A DNA stretch of 64,000 nt from Massilia sp. METH4 (GTDB lineage: Bacteria; Pseudomonadota; Gammaproteobacteria; Burkholderiales; Burkholderiaceae_D): the NCBI RefSeq assembly GCF_037094685.1, contig NZ_CP146614.1, forward strand, positions 6,448,001 through 6,512,000. Direction: 5' to 3'. Under the pieces are notes generated by a model. That model searched no databases. It was not told where the DNA came from and saw only the letters and a list, made by a program, of their open reading frames with translations. The translations under genes were made by a program, and so were the position numbers. How positions within the stretch are numbered: position 1 is the stretch's first letter; each line of letters begins with the position of its first letter. Shown here in pieces: positions 43,474 to 50,264 of this stretch.

Positions 43474-44666
43474 TCCCGCACGTCGCCGGCGGCTTCGGCG
43501 CTCCGTTGTCGTTCCTGCCAGGCGCGCGGCGTGCACCCCAGTTCCCGCTTGAACACCGAGTGCATGTATTGGCTCGACGTGAAGCCGCAGCGGACGGCGA
43601 CGTCGGCCAGGTTACAGCCGCCGCGCGCCAGGTAGCCGGTGGCCGCTTCCAGCCGCAGGCGCAGGATCTCGTCGTGCACGCTGCGGCCCAGCTCCGCGCG
43701 GAAATGCGCTTCCAGCGACGAGCGCGAGATGCCCACGTACTGGGCCACCTGGTCGGTCTTGATGCCCTGGCACGCATACTGGCGGATGAAGTGGCGCGCG
43801 CGCATCACGTGCGGGTGCTTGCCCGCCTCGTGCTTGCTGGAGGCCAGCACGTTGATGCCGGCCGGCGGCACCAGGATGCGCGTATCGGGCAGGCGCACGC
43901 CGTGCAGCATCTGGTCCAGCAGGTGGGCCGCCGTGCGGCCCATTTCCTGGGCGCCCTGGATCACCGAACTCATCGGAATGCGCGTGAGCATGCGCGCCAG
44001 CGGGTCATTGTCGATGCCGATCACGGCCACCTGCTCCGGCACCTCGATGCCGGCCAGCGCGCACGCCTGCATCAGCTGGCGCGCCCGCGCATCGGTCACG
44101 GCAATGATGCCGACCGGCTTCGGCAGGCTCTGCAGCCAGGCGACCAGTTGCTCTACCGCCTCCGTCCAGTGCTGCGCACTGGTCGCGCGGCCCCGGTACA
44201 CCTCGGGTTGCAGCCTGTCGCGCAGCAGCAGCTTGCAATACGCCTTCTCGCGCTCCTGCGCCCAGCGGTTTTCCTGCGCCTCGGGCAGGCTGAAACAGGC
44301 GATGTGGCGCAGGCCGGCCTCGATCAGGTGATCGTAGGCCAGCTTGATGAGCTTGAAGTTATCGGTGGCCACATAGGGCACGGCGGCCGGATAGTCGGCC
44401 GGGTTCTGGTACGAACCGCCCACGGCAACCATCGGCACGCGCGTGGCAGCCAGCGCGCGCGCCACCATGGGATCGTCGAAGTCGGCAATGATGCCGTCGC
44501 CCTGCCAGCCGTCGATGCCGGCCAGGCGCAGCCGGAAATCCTCTTCCAGGAACAGGTCCCACGCCGTGCGGGTGCTGGCCAGGTAGGCGGCGATGCCGGT
44601 GATGACTTCGCGGTCGAAAATCTTGTTGGCGTTGAAAAGCAGCGCGATGCGATGCGTTCTCAGCAT
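43470..44666 (-). CDS. xylR: XylR-type xylose-responsive regulator (LacI-like sensor plus AraC DNA-binding domain)
   Basis: A 398-aa protein of the same length and order as E. coli XylR. Residues ~5-275 are a periplasmic-binding-protein-type sugar sensor (RIALLFNANKIFDREVITGIAAYL, VAVIGIDNDPLARMLTRIPMSSV). Residues ~290-395 are an AraC domain with two HTHs (GIKTDQVAQYVGISRSSLEAHF and NLADVAVRCGFTSSQYMHSVFKRELG). The start at 44666 follows GGGGAGA. It is coupled to galM and lies upstream of the whole xyloglucan run, so it is the likely activator responding to xylose. Classical xylA/xylB targets are not in the window. Confidence 0.93.
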   Translation of the reverse strand: MLRTHRIALLFNANKIFDREVITGIAAYLASTRTAWDLFLEEDFRLRLAGIDGWQGDGIIADFDDPMVARALAATRVPMVAVGGSYQNPADYPAAVPYVATDNFKLIKLAYDHLIEAGLRHIACFSLPEAQENRWAQEREKAYCKLLLRDRLQPEVYRGRATSAQHWTEAVEQLVAWLQSLPKPVGIIAVTDARARQLMQACALAGIEVPEQVAVIGIDNDPLARMLTRIPMSSVIQGAQEMGRTAAHLLDQMLHGVRLPDTRILVPPAGINVLASSKHEAGKHPHVMRARHFIRQYACQGIKTDQVAQYVGISRSSLEAHFRAELGRSVHDEILRLRLEAATGYLARGGCNLADVAVRCGFTSSQYMHSVFKRELGCTPRAWQERQRSAEAAGDVRE

Positions 44667-44801
44667 GTCGTTCGTCTCCCCATGCTCGTCTTGTGGCGCC
44701 ATTGTAATAGTTGAAAGAGCGCAACGGGCGATCGTATGGCCATTTTGCTCACGCCGGCAAGTGGCGGCAATTACGAATTTCAACGGGAGGCATTGCGATT
44801 C

Positions 44802-44816
44802 TTGACAACGTTTTCA
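44802..44816 (-). promoter_or_regulatory. Near-palindromic site TGAAAACGTTGTCAA
   Basis: The minus strand TGAAAACGTTGTCAA is a near-palindrome centred on AACGTT. It shares AAACGTTGTCAA with the site at 44894. It is 136 bases upstream of the xylR ATG, in the 264-base gap between xylR and the RES toxin, where I see no gene. Confidence 0.45.
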
Positions 44817-44893
44817 CGACAACCGTCCGGGACATCCCCTTTTTTAACATCCGTGAACGGCCGCACGTTGCTGGGCACGACCGCTGCGAATCG

Positions 44894-44908
44894 TTGACAA
44901 CGTTTCTT
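44894..44908 (-). promoter_or_regulatory. Second AAACGTTGTCAA site upstream of xylR
   Basis: The minus strand reads CAAGAAACGTTGTCAA; twelve bases are identical to the site at 44802, same orientation, 92 bases further from xylR. Candidate operator pair for xylR control; the regulator is unknown. Confidence 0.4.
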
Positions 44909-44930
44909 GGGATCATGGTTGGAACATCGC

Positions 44931-45386
44931 CTACTTGAACATCCGGTCGTCGAACATGAACGGCCGCACGATACTCAGCGCGACCGCGCCGTACGCCGGA
45001 TGGCGCGGATTGAGGATGACGTTCGTTTCCTCGGGCACGATGGCGGACGGCACTTTCATCCCCAGTTCGGCGCCGCGGGCGAGCCAGGCGCCGCCGAAGG
45101 ATTGGGCGGCTTTCGAAGTGGGCAGCGCATCCCAGCCGGCCGGCAACGCGGCCACCGCGGGTTCATGGAGGACGGTATCGTCCGGAATATCGACGGCCGC
45201 CAGCACCATGGGCGGCAGCGGCCCGGCCCCGACATGGACGAATTTCTCGAGGCTGCAGAGCGCCACCGACGTGCCGCAATACAGGGCCGGCATGCCGACC
45301 GGGTTCCAGCGGCCACCGAACTGCGCGGCACCAAGGCACAGCTTGTCCAGCGCATGCCTGCGCTGGACGATGCGCCATAACCTCAA
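44931..45386 (-). CDS. RES-domain toxin
   Basis: A 151-aa RES protein. No ATG exists at the proper place. The family's N-terminus (RLWRI) begins right after a TTG at 45386-45384 that overlaps the antitoxin stop (TTGA), giving MRLWRIVQRRHALDKL. Family features present: FGGRWNPVGMPALYCGTSVALCSLEKFVHVG, with the Arg and Tyr of the R-E-S-type site, and IVPEETNVILNPRHPAYGAV near the C-terminus. RES toxins degrade or modify NAD+ and are neutralised by Xre partners with a ParS/MbcA-like toxin-binding domain. The order antitoxin then toxin is standard. Confidence 0.82.
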   Translation of the reverse strand: MRLWRIVQRRHALDKLCLGAAQFGGRWNPVGMPALYCGTSVALCSLEKFVHVGAGPLPPMVLAAVDIPDDTVLHEPAVAALPAGWDALPTSKAAQSFGGAWLARGAELGMKVPSAIVPEETNVILNPRHPAYGAVALSIVRPFMFDDRMFK

Positions 45387-45991
45387 GCGGCACCGCCGGT
45401 GGCGATGGCGTTGAGCACCTGCCGCACCGCCGTGGCACCGGGTTCCGTGTCGAGGTGGTCGATGGGCGCCGCGCCGCCGAACGCGCGGTTCGGGGCCAGC
45501 AGCCATGCCCGGGCCGCGCGCTCTTCCTCGAACACTTCCCGCGCCATGGCCAATACATCGGCCAGCCGCCATATCCGCTCGGAAAGCGCCGCATCGAGGC
45601 AGGAACCCCGCTTCGCCAGCGTGTGCGCCGTGGTTTCCGGCAGGCGGACGATGGCGCGGATGCGTGCCGCCGGCACGTCGAAGTATGCCGCGGCATCCTT
45701 GATGATGGCGGCGGGAAAGCCGGCGCGGATGGCCTCGGCCGCGCCGAAATCGCTGCCGGCAAGCCGCTCCAGCAGTCGCGCGAACTCGTTGGCGCGCTCG
45801 CCGGGAGGAACGGGATTGGCGATCACCTCGAGCCGGGACACCGCCTCTTGCGCTGTTTTCAGTGCGGCCAGGTATTCGCCCCGCCGTTCGTGCACCTCCG
45901 GTGCCGCAAGCAGGGCCTCGGCCTCGGCCACCAGTGCCGTTGCATCCTTGACGAATTGCTCTTGTTGCAATGCATATCGGGAGAACGCCAT
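45383..45991 (-). CDS. Xre/MbcA/ParS-type antitoxin of the RES toxin
   Basis: A 202-aa protein. The ATG at 45991 follows GGAGG; an ATG four codons earlier (46003) has no such site. The N-terminal ~65 residues are helical, Ala/Glu-rich and longer than in typical Xre antitoxins. Residues ~85-200 match the antitoxin core: AYFDVPAARIRAIVRLPETTAHTLAK (HTH), RIWRLADVLAMAREVFEEERAARAWLLAPNRAFGGAAPIDHL and DTEPGATAVRQVLNAIATG (toxin-binding domain). It would bind the toxin and autorepress from the 88-base gap upstream. Confidence 0.85.
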   Translation of the reverse strand: MAFSRYALQQEQFVKDATALVAEAEALLAAPEVHERRGEYLAALKTAQEAVSRLEVIANPVPPGERANEFARLLERLAGSDFGAAEAIRAGFPAAIIKDAAAYFDVPAARIRAIVRLPETTAHTLAKRGSCLDAALSERIWRLADVLAMAREVFEEERAARAWLLAPNRAFGGAAPIDHLDTEPGATAVRQVLNAIATGGAA

Positions 45992-46079
45992 GAAAACCTC
46001 CATTTAGAAGTTCATGGTACTCCAAAAAGTGGTCTTGGCAAGGTCGCCGTGGAGCATTGCCTGCTTGCACCCGGTGCCG

Positions 46080-46853
46080 TCAAGCCGCGTGGCGCAGCCG
46101 TTCGACGAGCCGGGCATGCAATACGGGATCGCCGCAAGCGACAACCGTGCCGCCGTGCTGCGCGTCGCCGCCATCCCAGCTGGTGATCACGCCGCCGGCG
46201 CCCTCGATGATGGGAATCAGCGCCTGGATGTCGAACGGCTGCAGGCTCGCCTCGACGACGGCGTCGACATGGCCCGCGGCCACCATGCAGTACGCGTAGC
46301 AGTCGCCGCCGTAGCGCAGCAGCTGCGCGTCGGCCGCGACCGCATCGAAGGCGGCGCGCTGTTCCGGCTTGCGGAAGATCGATGGCGCGGTGGCCATCAG
46401 CCGCGCCGAGCCGATATCGGCGCAGGCACGCGTGCGCAGCGGCGTGCCGTTCAGCCAGGCGCCGCCGGGTCCTCCCGTGTACAGTTCCCGGGTGAACGGC
46501 TGGTACATCGCGCCAATGACTGGCCGGGTGCCGTCGTTCAGCGCGATCAGCGTGCCCCACAGCGGCAAGCCGCAGATGAAGGCGCGCGTGCCGTCGATCG
46601 GGTCGAGCACCCAGTGATACGGGCTGCTGCCGGCGAGGCTGCCCTCCTCTTCGCCGACGATGCCGTGCTCCGGGTAGCGGGCGCGAATGAGATCGCGCAT
46701 GGCCCGCTCGGCCGCCTTGTCGGCCACGGTCACCGGGTCGTAGCCGCCGGATTCCTTGTTCTCCACGGCCATGCGGGTGCGGAAATGCGGCAGCGCCGCG
46801 GCGGCGGCCGCGTCGGCCAGTTCGCGAAGGAAGCCCAGGTATTCGTCATTCAT
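46080..46853 (-). CDS. hisN: Histidinol-phosphatase, inositol-monophosphatase family
   Basis: A 257-aa Mg-dependent phosphatase of the HisN type (last phosphatase step of histidine synthesis in many Proteobacteria and Actinobacteria). Metal-site motifs: DPVTVADKAAERAMRDLI, GEEEGS, WVLDPIDGTRAFICGLPLWGTLIAL and GGDCYAYCMVAAGHVDAVVEASLQPFD. The distinctive GLPLWGT favours histidinol-phosphate over inositol phosphate. The start overlaps the LysR stop by 8 bases. No other his genes are nearby. Confidence 0.9.
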   Translation of the reverse strand: MNDEYLGFLRELADAAAAAALPHFRTRMAVENKESGGYDPVTVADKAAERAMRDLIRARYPEHGIVGEEEGSLAGSSPYHWVLDPIDGTRAFICGLPLWGTLIALNDGTRPVIGAMYQPFTRELYTGGPGGAWLNGTPLRTRACADIGSARLMATAPSIFRKPEQRAAFDAVAADAQLLRYGGDCYAYCMVAAGHVDAVVEASLQPFDIQALIPIIEGAGGVITSWDGGDAQHGGTVVACGDPVLHARLVERLRHAA

Positions 46854-47769
46854 GTGTCATCCTTGTCGGGAGTTGTTCGCGCAGTTGTTCGCGCGGTTGT
46901 TCGCGCAGCTGCTCGTGCAGATAAGCGGCCACGCGCCGGGCGCGCGCCGGCAGCGGCCATTCGGCGCGGTGGATCAGCCACAGCGTGGCCACCACGGGCG
47001 TGGCGGCATCGATCACGCGGATCGCCTCCTGGCGCGCGAAGCAGCGCCGGGCATGGGTGGGAATCACGGTGAAGCCGAGCCCGCGCGCGACGGGTTCGAG
47101 CAGCAGGGCCACCTGGTTCGAGAAACCGCGCGAGGGCACGCTGGCGATGCCGGGATTGCCGGGAAACGCGCGGCTCAGGAGGCGCGTGGCCATCGCATGG
47201 CCTTCCGGGTGGTCGATGAAGCCAAGCGCCTGCAAGTCGGCCCAGGTGCGCACCTCGCTTGCGGCAGGCACCACCAGTTCCAGCGCCTCTTCGGCCAATG
47301 GGGTGGCGGCCAGCCGCACGTCGTCGGGCTTGAGCGCCACGATGCCCAGGTCGTAGCGCTTGTCCAGCACCTGCGCCAGCGTTTCCCGGTCCGGCGCGAA
47401 GCGGTGCCGGATCGCCAGGCCAGGGTGCGCCGCCTGGAAGTCGAGCAGCCGCGGATACAGGAACAGGCCCGCGCTGCCGGGCGTGATCACGCCCACGTCG
47501 CCACGGCAGGCGTCTTCGTCGGCCAGCCGCGCGGCCAGGCGGCGGTCCGCCTCTTCGATTTCGGCGCAGTAGCGCAGCAGCGCCGTGCCGGCCGGCGTCA
47601 GCTCGATCGCGCGGGGCCGGCGGATCAGCAATGGCCCCAGCCGGTCTTCCAGCTGCCGCACGTGCTGGCTGACGGCGGCCTGGGTGAGCCCCAGCGCTTC
47701 GGCCGCGCGGGTAAAGCTGCCGGCATGGGCCAAGGCCGCGAACGATTGCAGCCACTGTGGAGGATGCAT
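46846..47769 (-). CDS. LysR-family transcriptional regulator
   Basis: A 307-aa protein with an N-terminal winged HTH (LQSFAALAHAGSFTRAAEALGLTQAAVSQHVRQLEDRLG) and a co-inducer domain (GDVGVITPGSAGLFLYPRLLDFQAAHPGLAI onward). It is divergent from the OYE-type ene-reductase, 94 bases away, its most likely target. The last ~20 residues are a four-unit repeat (HEQL, REQP, REQL, REQL) encoded by a 12-base tandem repeat, an extension beyond the usual length. It overlaps hisN by 8 bases, so hisN transcription may depend on it. Confidence 0.9.
   Translation of the reverse strand: MHPPQWLQSFAALAHAGSFTRAAEALGLTQAAVSQHVRQLEDRLGPLLIRRPRAIELTPAGTALLRYCAEIEEADRRLAARLADEDACRGDVGVITPGSAGLFLYPRLLDFQAAHPGLAIRHRFAPDRETLAQVLDKRYDLGIVALKPDDVRLAATPLAEEALELVVPAASEVRTWADLQALGFIDHPEGHAMATRLLSRAFPGNPGIASVPSRGFSNQVALLLEPVARGLGFTVIPTHARRCFARQEAIRVIDAATPVVATLWLIHRAEWPLPARARRVAAYLHEQLREQPREQLREQLPTRMTHE
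46871..46918 (-). repeat. Four 12-base tandem repeats inside the LysR gene
   Basis: The units AGTTGTTCGCGC, AGTTGTTCGCGC, GGTTGTTCGCGC and AGCTGCTCGTGC (plus strand) encode the H/R-E-Q-L/P tail of the LysR protein, just before its stop. The period is a multiple of three, so copy-number change would lengthen or shorten the tail without a frameshift. Confidence 0.85.
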
Positions 47770-47809
47770 AACAAACTCTAATGGGAACGATAAGGTACCA
47801 TCAGTTTAC

Positions 47810-47850
47810 ATGATGACGAGCGGCGCTTACAGTGCCACCCTCGTCATTAT
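47810..47850. promoter_or_regulatory. Inverted repeat in front of the ene-reductase
   Basis: ATGATGACGAG (47810-47820) and CTCGTCATTAT (47840-47850) are complementary but for one pair, with a 19-base loop, ending 13 bases before the ene-reductase ATG. It may be an operator of the divergent LysR or an mRNA hairpin near the start. Confidence 0.4.
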
Positions 47851-47863
47851 CAAGCTGAAAGAC

Positions 47864-48964
47864 ATGACCGCACTCTTTTCCGAATTCAAACTGAAAGACG
47901 TCACCCTGCGCAACCGCATCGCGGTGCCGCCGATGTGCCAGTACAGCGCCGTGGACGGCTTCACCAACGACTGGCACCTGGCCCACTACACCAGCATCGC
48001 CCGCGGCGGCGCCGGCCTGGTGATCGTGGAAGCGACCGCCGTGTCGCCGGAAGGCCGCATCACGCCGGGCTGCACGGGCCTGTGGAACGATGCCCAGGCC
48101 GAGGGCATGGCGCGCATCGCCGCCGCGATCAAGTCCGGCGGCGCGGTGGCCGGCATCCAGATCGCCCACGCCGGCCGCAAGGCCAGCGCCAACCGCCCCT
48201 GGGAAGGCGATGACCACATCCCCGAGGGCGATCCGCGCGGCTGGCAGACGATCGCCCCCTCCGCCGTCGCCTTTGGCGCCAACCTGCCCAAAGTGCCGCA
48301 AGCGATGACGATCGCCGACATCGAGCGCGTGAAGGCCGACTTCGTGGCGGCCGCCCGCCGCGCGCGCGACGCCGGCTTCGAGTACCTGGAGCTTCATTTT
48401 GCCCATGGCTACCTCGCGCAATCGTTCTTCTCCGCGCATTCGAACCAGCGCGACGACATCTACGGTGGCAATGCCGAGAACCGCGGCCGCTTCCTGCTCG
48501 AGACGCTGGCCGCCGTGCGCGAGGTGTGGCCGGAGAACCTGCCGCTGACGGCCCGCTTCGGCGTCATCGAATACGACGGCCGCGACGAGGAAACCCTCGC
48601 CGAATCCGTTGCCCTGGTGAAGAAGATGCGCGAAGGCGGCCTCGATCTGCTGAACGTGTCGGTCGGCTTCACGATCCCGAAAACGGCGATTCCATGGGGC
48701 CCGGCCTTCCTGGCGCCGGTCGCCGAACGCGTGCGCCGCGAGGCGGGCCTGCCGGTCGCGGCATCGTGGGGCATCGACGCGCCGGCCAACGCCAACCGCG
48801 TCATCGCCGACGGCCAGATGGACCTGGTGATGGTGGGCCGCGCCCTGCTGGCCGACCCGCACTACCCGTATCGCGCCGCCAAGGACCTGGGCCTGCCCCG
48901 CCCGTCGTGGGTGCTGCCGGCGCCGTACGCGCACTGGCTCGAGCGCTACGCGATGGCGTCCTGA
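47864..48964 (+). CDS. OYE-family NADPH-dependent ene-reductase, YqjM/NamA-like
   Basis: A 366-aa FMN-dependent oxidoreductase that reduces activated C=C bonds. The N-terminal RNRIAVPPMCQYSAVDGFTNDWH carries Cys25, characteristic of the YqjM (thermophilic-like) class. IAHAGRKAS gives the substrate-binding His, and HFAHGYLAQSFFSAHSNQRDDIYGG and VMVGRALLADPHYPY are standard. The start MTALFSEFKL matches family N-termini; in-frame ATGs at 47810 and 47813 would add 17-18 unusual residues and overlap the inverted repeat. It is divergent from the LysR gene. Confidence 0.93.
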   Translation: MTALFSEFKLKDVTLRNRIAVPPMCQYSAVDGFTNDWHLAHYTSIARGGAGLVIVEATAVSPEGRITPGCTGLWNDAQAEGMARIAAAIKSGGAVAGIQIAHAGRKASANRPWEGDDHIPEGDPRGWQTIAPSAVAFGANLPKVPQAMTIADIERVKADFVAAARRARDAGFEYLELHFAHGYLAQSFFSAHSNQRDDIYGGNAENRGRFLLETLAAVREVWPENLPLTARFGVIEYDGRDEETLAESVALVKKMREGGLDLLNVSVGFTIPKTAIPWGPAFLAPVAERVRREAGLPVAASWGIDAPANANRVIADGQMDLVMVGRALLADPHYPYRAAKDLGLPRPSWVLPAPYAHWLERYAMAS

Positions 48965-49259
48965 CGACATAAATCAACCTGCTGAGCGATTCCCCGCCCA
49001 ATGCCCGCGGGGCGGATGCCCGACGCACCTCACTGCCATCGAAAGTGTGCACGTGAGCAACATCACGGTGCGCGAGGCGAAATTCCTCTGCCTGATCAGG
49101 GCGGAACGCGAGGCTCCGGTGCGCCACGTGACCATGCGCGGCATGCGCGTGGAAAAGCTGAGCGCACGCCGGTGACGAGCGAGAACGTGGAAGGCTCCAT
49201 GCAGGGTTGACGCGGCTGCGGTTACACTCTTGCGGTGTGCATATCACCAGGAGACAACC
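48965..49259. other. Intergenic stretch, 295 bases, little recognisable content
   Basis: Between the ene-reductase and NAT genes. Apart from one very weak 40-codon frame (listed separately) I see no gene, tRNA or clear terminator. The RBS of the NAT gene (AGGAG, 49249-49253) is at its right end. Confidence 0.5.
49053..49175 (+). CDS. Possible 40-aa small ORF, GTG start
   Basis: A GTG-started frame reads MSNITVREAKFLCLIRAERE and ends VEKLSARR before TGA. It has a plausible protein-like composition and no stop within 40 codons, but no clear RBS and no recognised family. It may be a gene remnant or chance. Confidence 0.15.
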   Translation: MSNITVREAKFLCLIRAEREAPVRHVTMRGMRVEKLSARR

Positions 49260-50102
49260 GTGCTTCATGCCGACGATGCCGCGCCTGCCGCGCTGGCGCC
49301 CTACTTCGATCTCATCGGCCAGCCCGGCACCGCTAAACCTTCGCTTGCCGCGCTGGCCCGCCTGCAGTTAGGCCACATCCTGGCCATTCCCTTCGAAAAC
49401 CTGAACCCGCTTGCCGGCCTGCGCGTGCCGCTCGACACTGCCGCGCTGCTGGACAAGTTCACGCACCGCCGCGGCGGTTACTGCTTCGAGCACAACCTGC
49501 TGTACCGCCACGCGCTCGAAACGCTCGGTTACCGCACCACGCCGCTGCTGGCGCGGGTGCGCGTGAACGTGGCGCCCGGAACGGTGACGCCGCGCACCCA
49601 CATGCTGCTGCTGGTGGACGTGGATGGCGAGCGGGTGCTTACCGACACGGGCTTCGGCAAGGCGACGCCCACCGCCCCGCTGCGGCTGATCGCCGGCGTG
49701 CCGCAGCAGACGCCGCACGGCGTGTACCGCCTCACGCAAGAGGGCGACGAGTACCAGCTGGAGACGGAAACCGGCGAAGGCTGGGCGCCGCTGTACGCGT
49801 TCGAGCCGCGGCCGGCCTACCAGGTCGACTTCGAGATGTCGAACTGGTTCGTGTCGACCCACCCCGCCTCGCACTTCACGCGCGACCTGATCGCCGTGCG
49901 CACCGTGGCCAACGGGCGGCATGTGCTGCACAACGGGCGGTATTCGTTTTACGGGACGGATGGGACGGGAACGAGGGAGGAGATCACGACCGTGGCGGCG
50001 CTGGTGCACCTGCTGGAGAATACGTTCGGGCTGGCGGCGAGCGAGGTGGCGGGGCTGGAAGCGAAGCTGGGGCGAATCGTTGGCACGAGTGGCAATCCGT
50101 AA
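49260..50102 (+). CDS. nat: Arylamine N-acetyltransferase
   Basis: A 280-aa acetyl-CoA-dependent N-acetyltransferase. The catalytic triad is visible: RRGGYCFEHN (Cys75), TPRTHMLLL (His114) and VLTDTGFG (Asp129). The N-terminal IPFENLNPL and C-terminal domain with FEMSNWFVSTHPASHFTRDLIAVRT are typical. I choose GTG at 49260 because AGGAG lies 6 bases upstream; the in-frame ATG at 49230 has no RBS and adds 10 unlikely residues. It is followed by the double-hairpin repeat. No obvious link to the polysaccharide loci. Confidence 0.92.
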   Translation: MLHADDAAPAALAPYFDLIGQPGTAKPSLAALARLQLGHILAIPFENLNPLAGLRVPLDTAALLDKFTHRRGGYCFEHNLLYRHALETLGYRTTPLLARVRVNVAPGTVTPRTHMLLLVDVDGERVLTDTGFGKATPTAPLRLIAGVPQQTPHGVYRLTQEGDEYQLETETGEGWAPLYAFEPRPAYQVDFEMSNWFVSTHPASHFTRDLIAVRTVANGRHVLHNGRYSFYGTDGTGTREEITTVAALVHLLENTFGLAASEVAGLEAKLGRIVGTSGNP

Positions 50103-50114
50103 CGCATGAGCTTC

Positions 50115-50244
50115 GGTGTCGGACATCATTTCCCCGCCGGGGAAATGGTGTGCGACACCGGTCTTCCCAACGGTAGTCCGCGACCTCGGCGGATAACCGG
50201 TGTCGCACACCTTTCCGGGCAGGCCCGGAAAGGTGTGCGACACC
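50115..50244. repeat. Double hairpin of the GGTGTCG repeat family
   Basis: Hairpin 1: arms 50115-50135 and 50139-50159 (GGTGTCGGACATCATTTCCCC-type, few mismatches). Hairpin 2: perfect 21-base arms 50199-50219 and 50224-50244 starting GGTGTCGCACACCTTTCC. Between the convergent ends of the NAT gene and a TonB receptor. The outer stem base is conserved with the other loci while the inner stem differs. Confidence 0.8.
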
Positions 50245-50264
50245 AGAGCATCAGGTGCCGGCAA

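Noticed and set aside
44894..44906. TTGACA as a plus-strand -35 box (also at 44802)
   Set aside because: No -10 hexamer at 16-18 bases and no plus-strand gene downstream; the neighbouring genes are on the minus strand. Better explained as operator-like AACGTT sites.
45376..45378. ATG at 45378 as the start of the RES toxin
   Set aside because: It is out of frame with the RES domain; the in-frame TTG at 45386 gives the family N-terminus.
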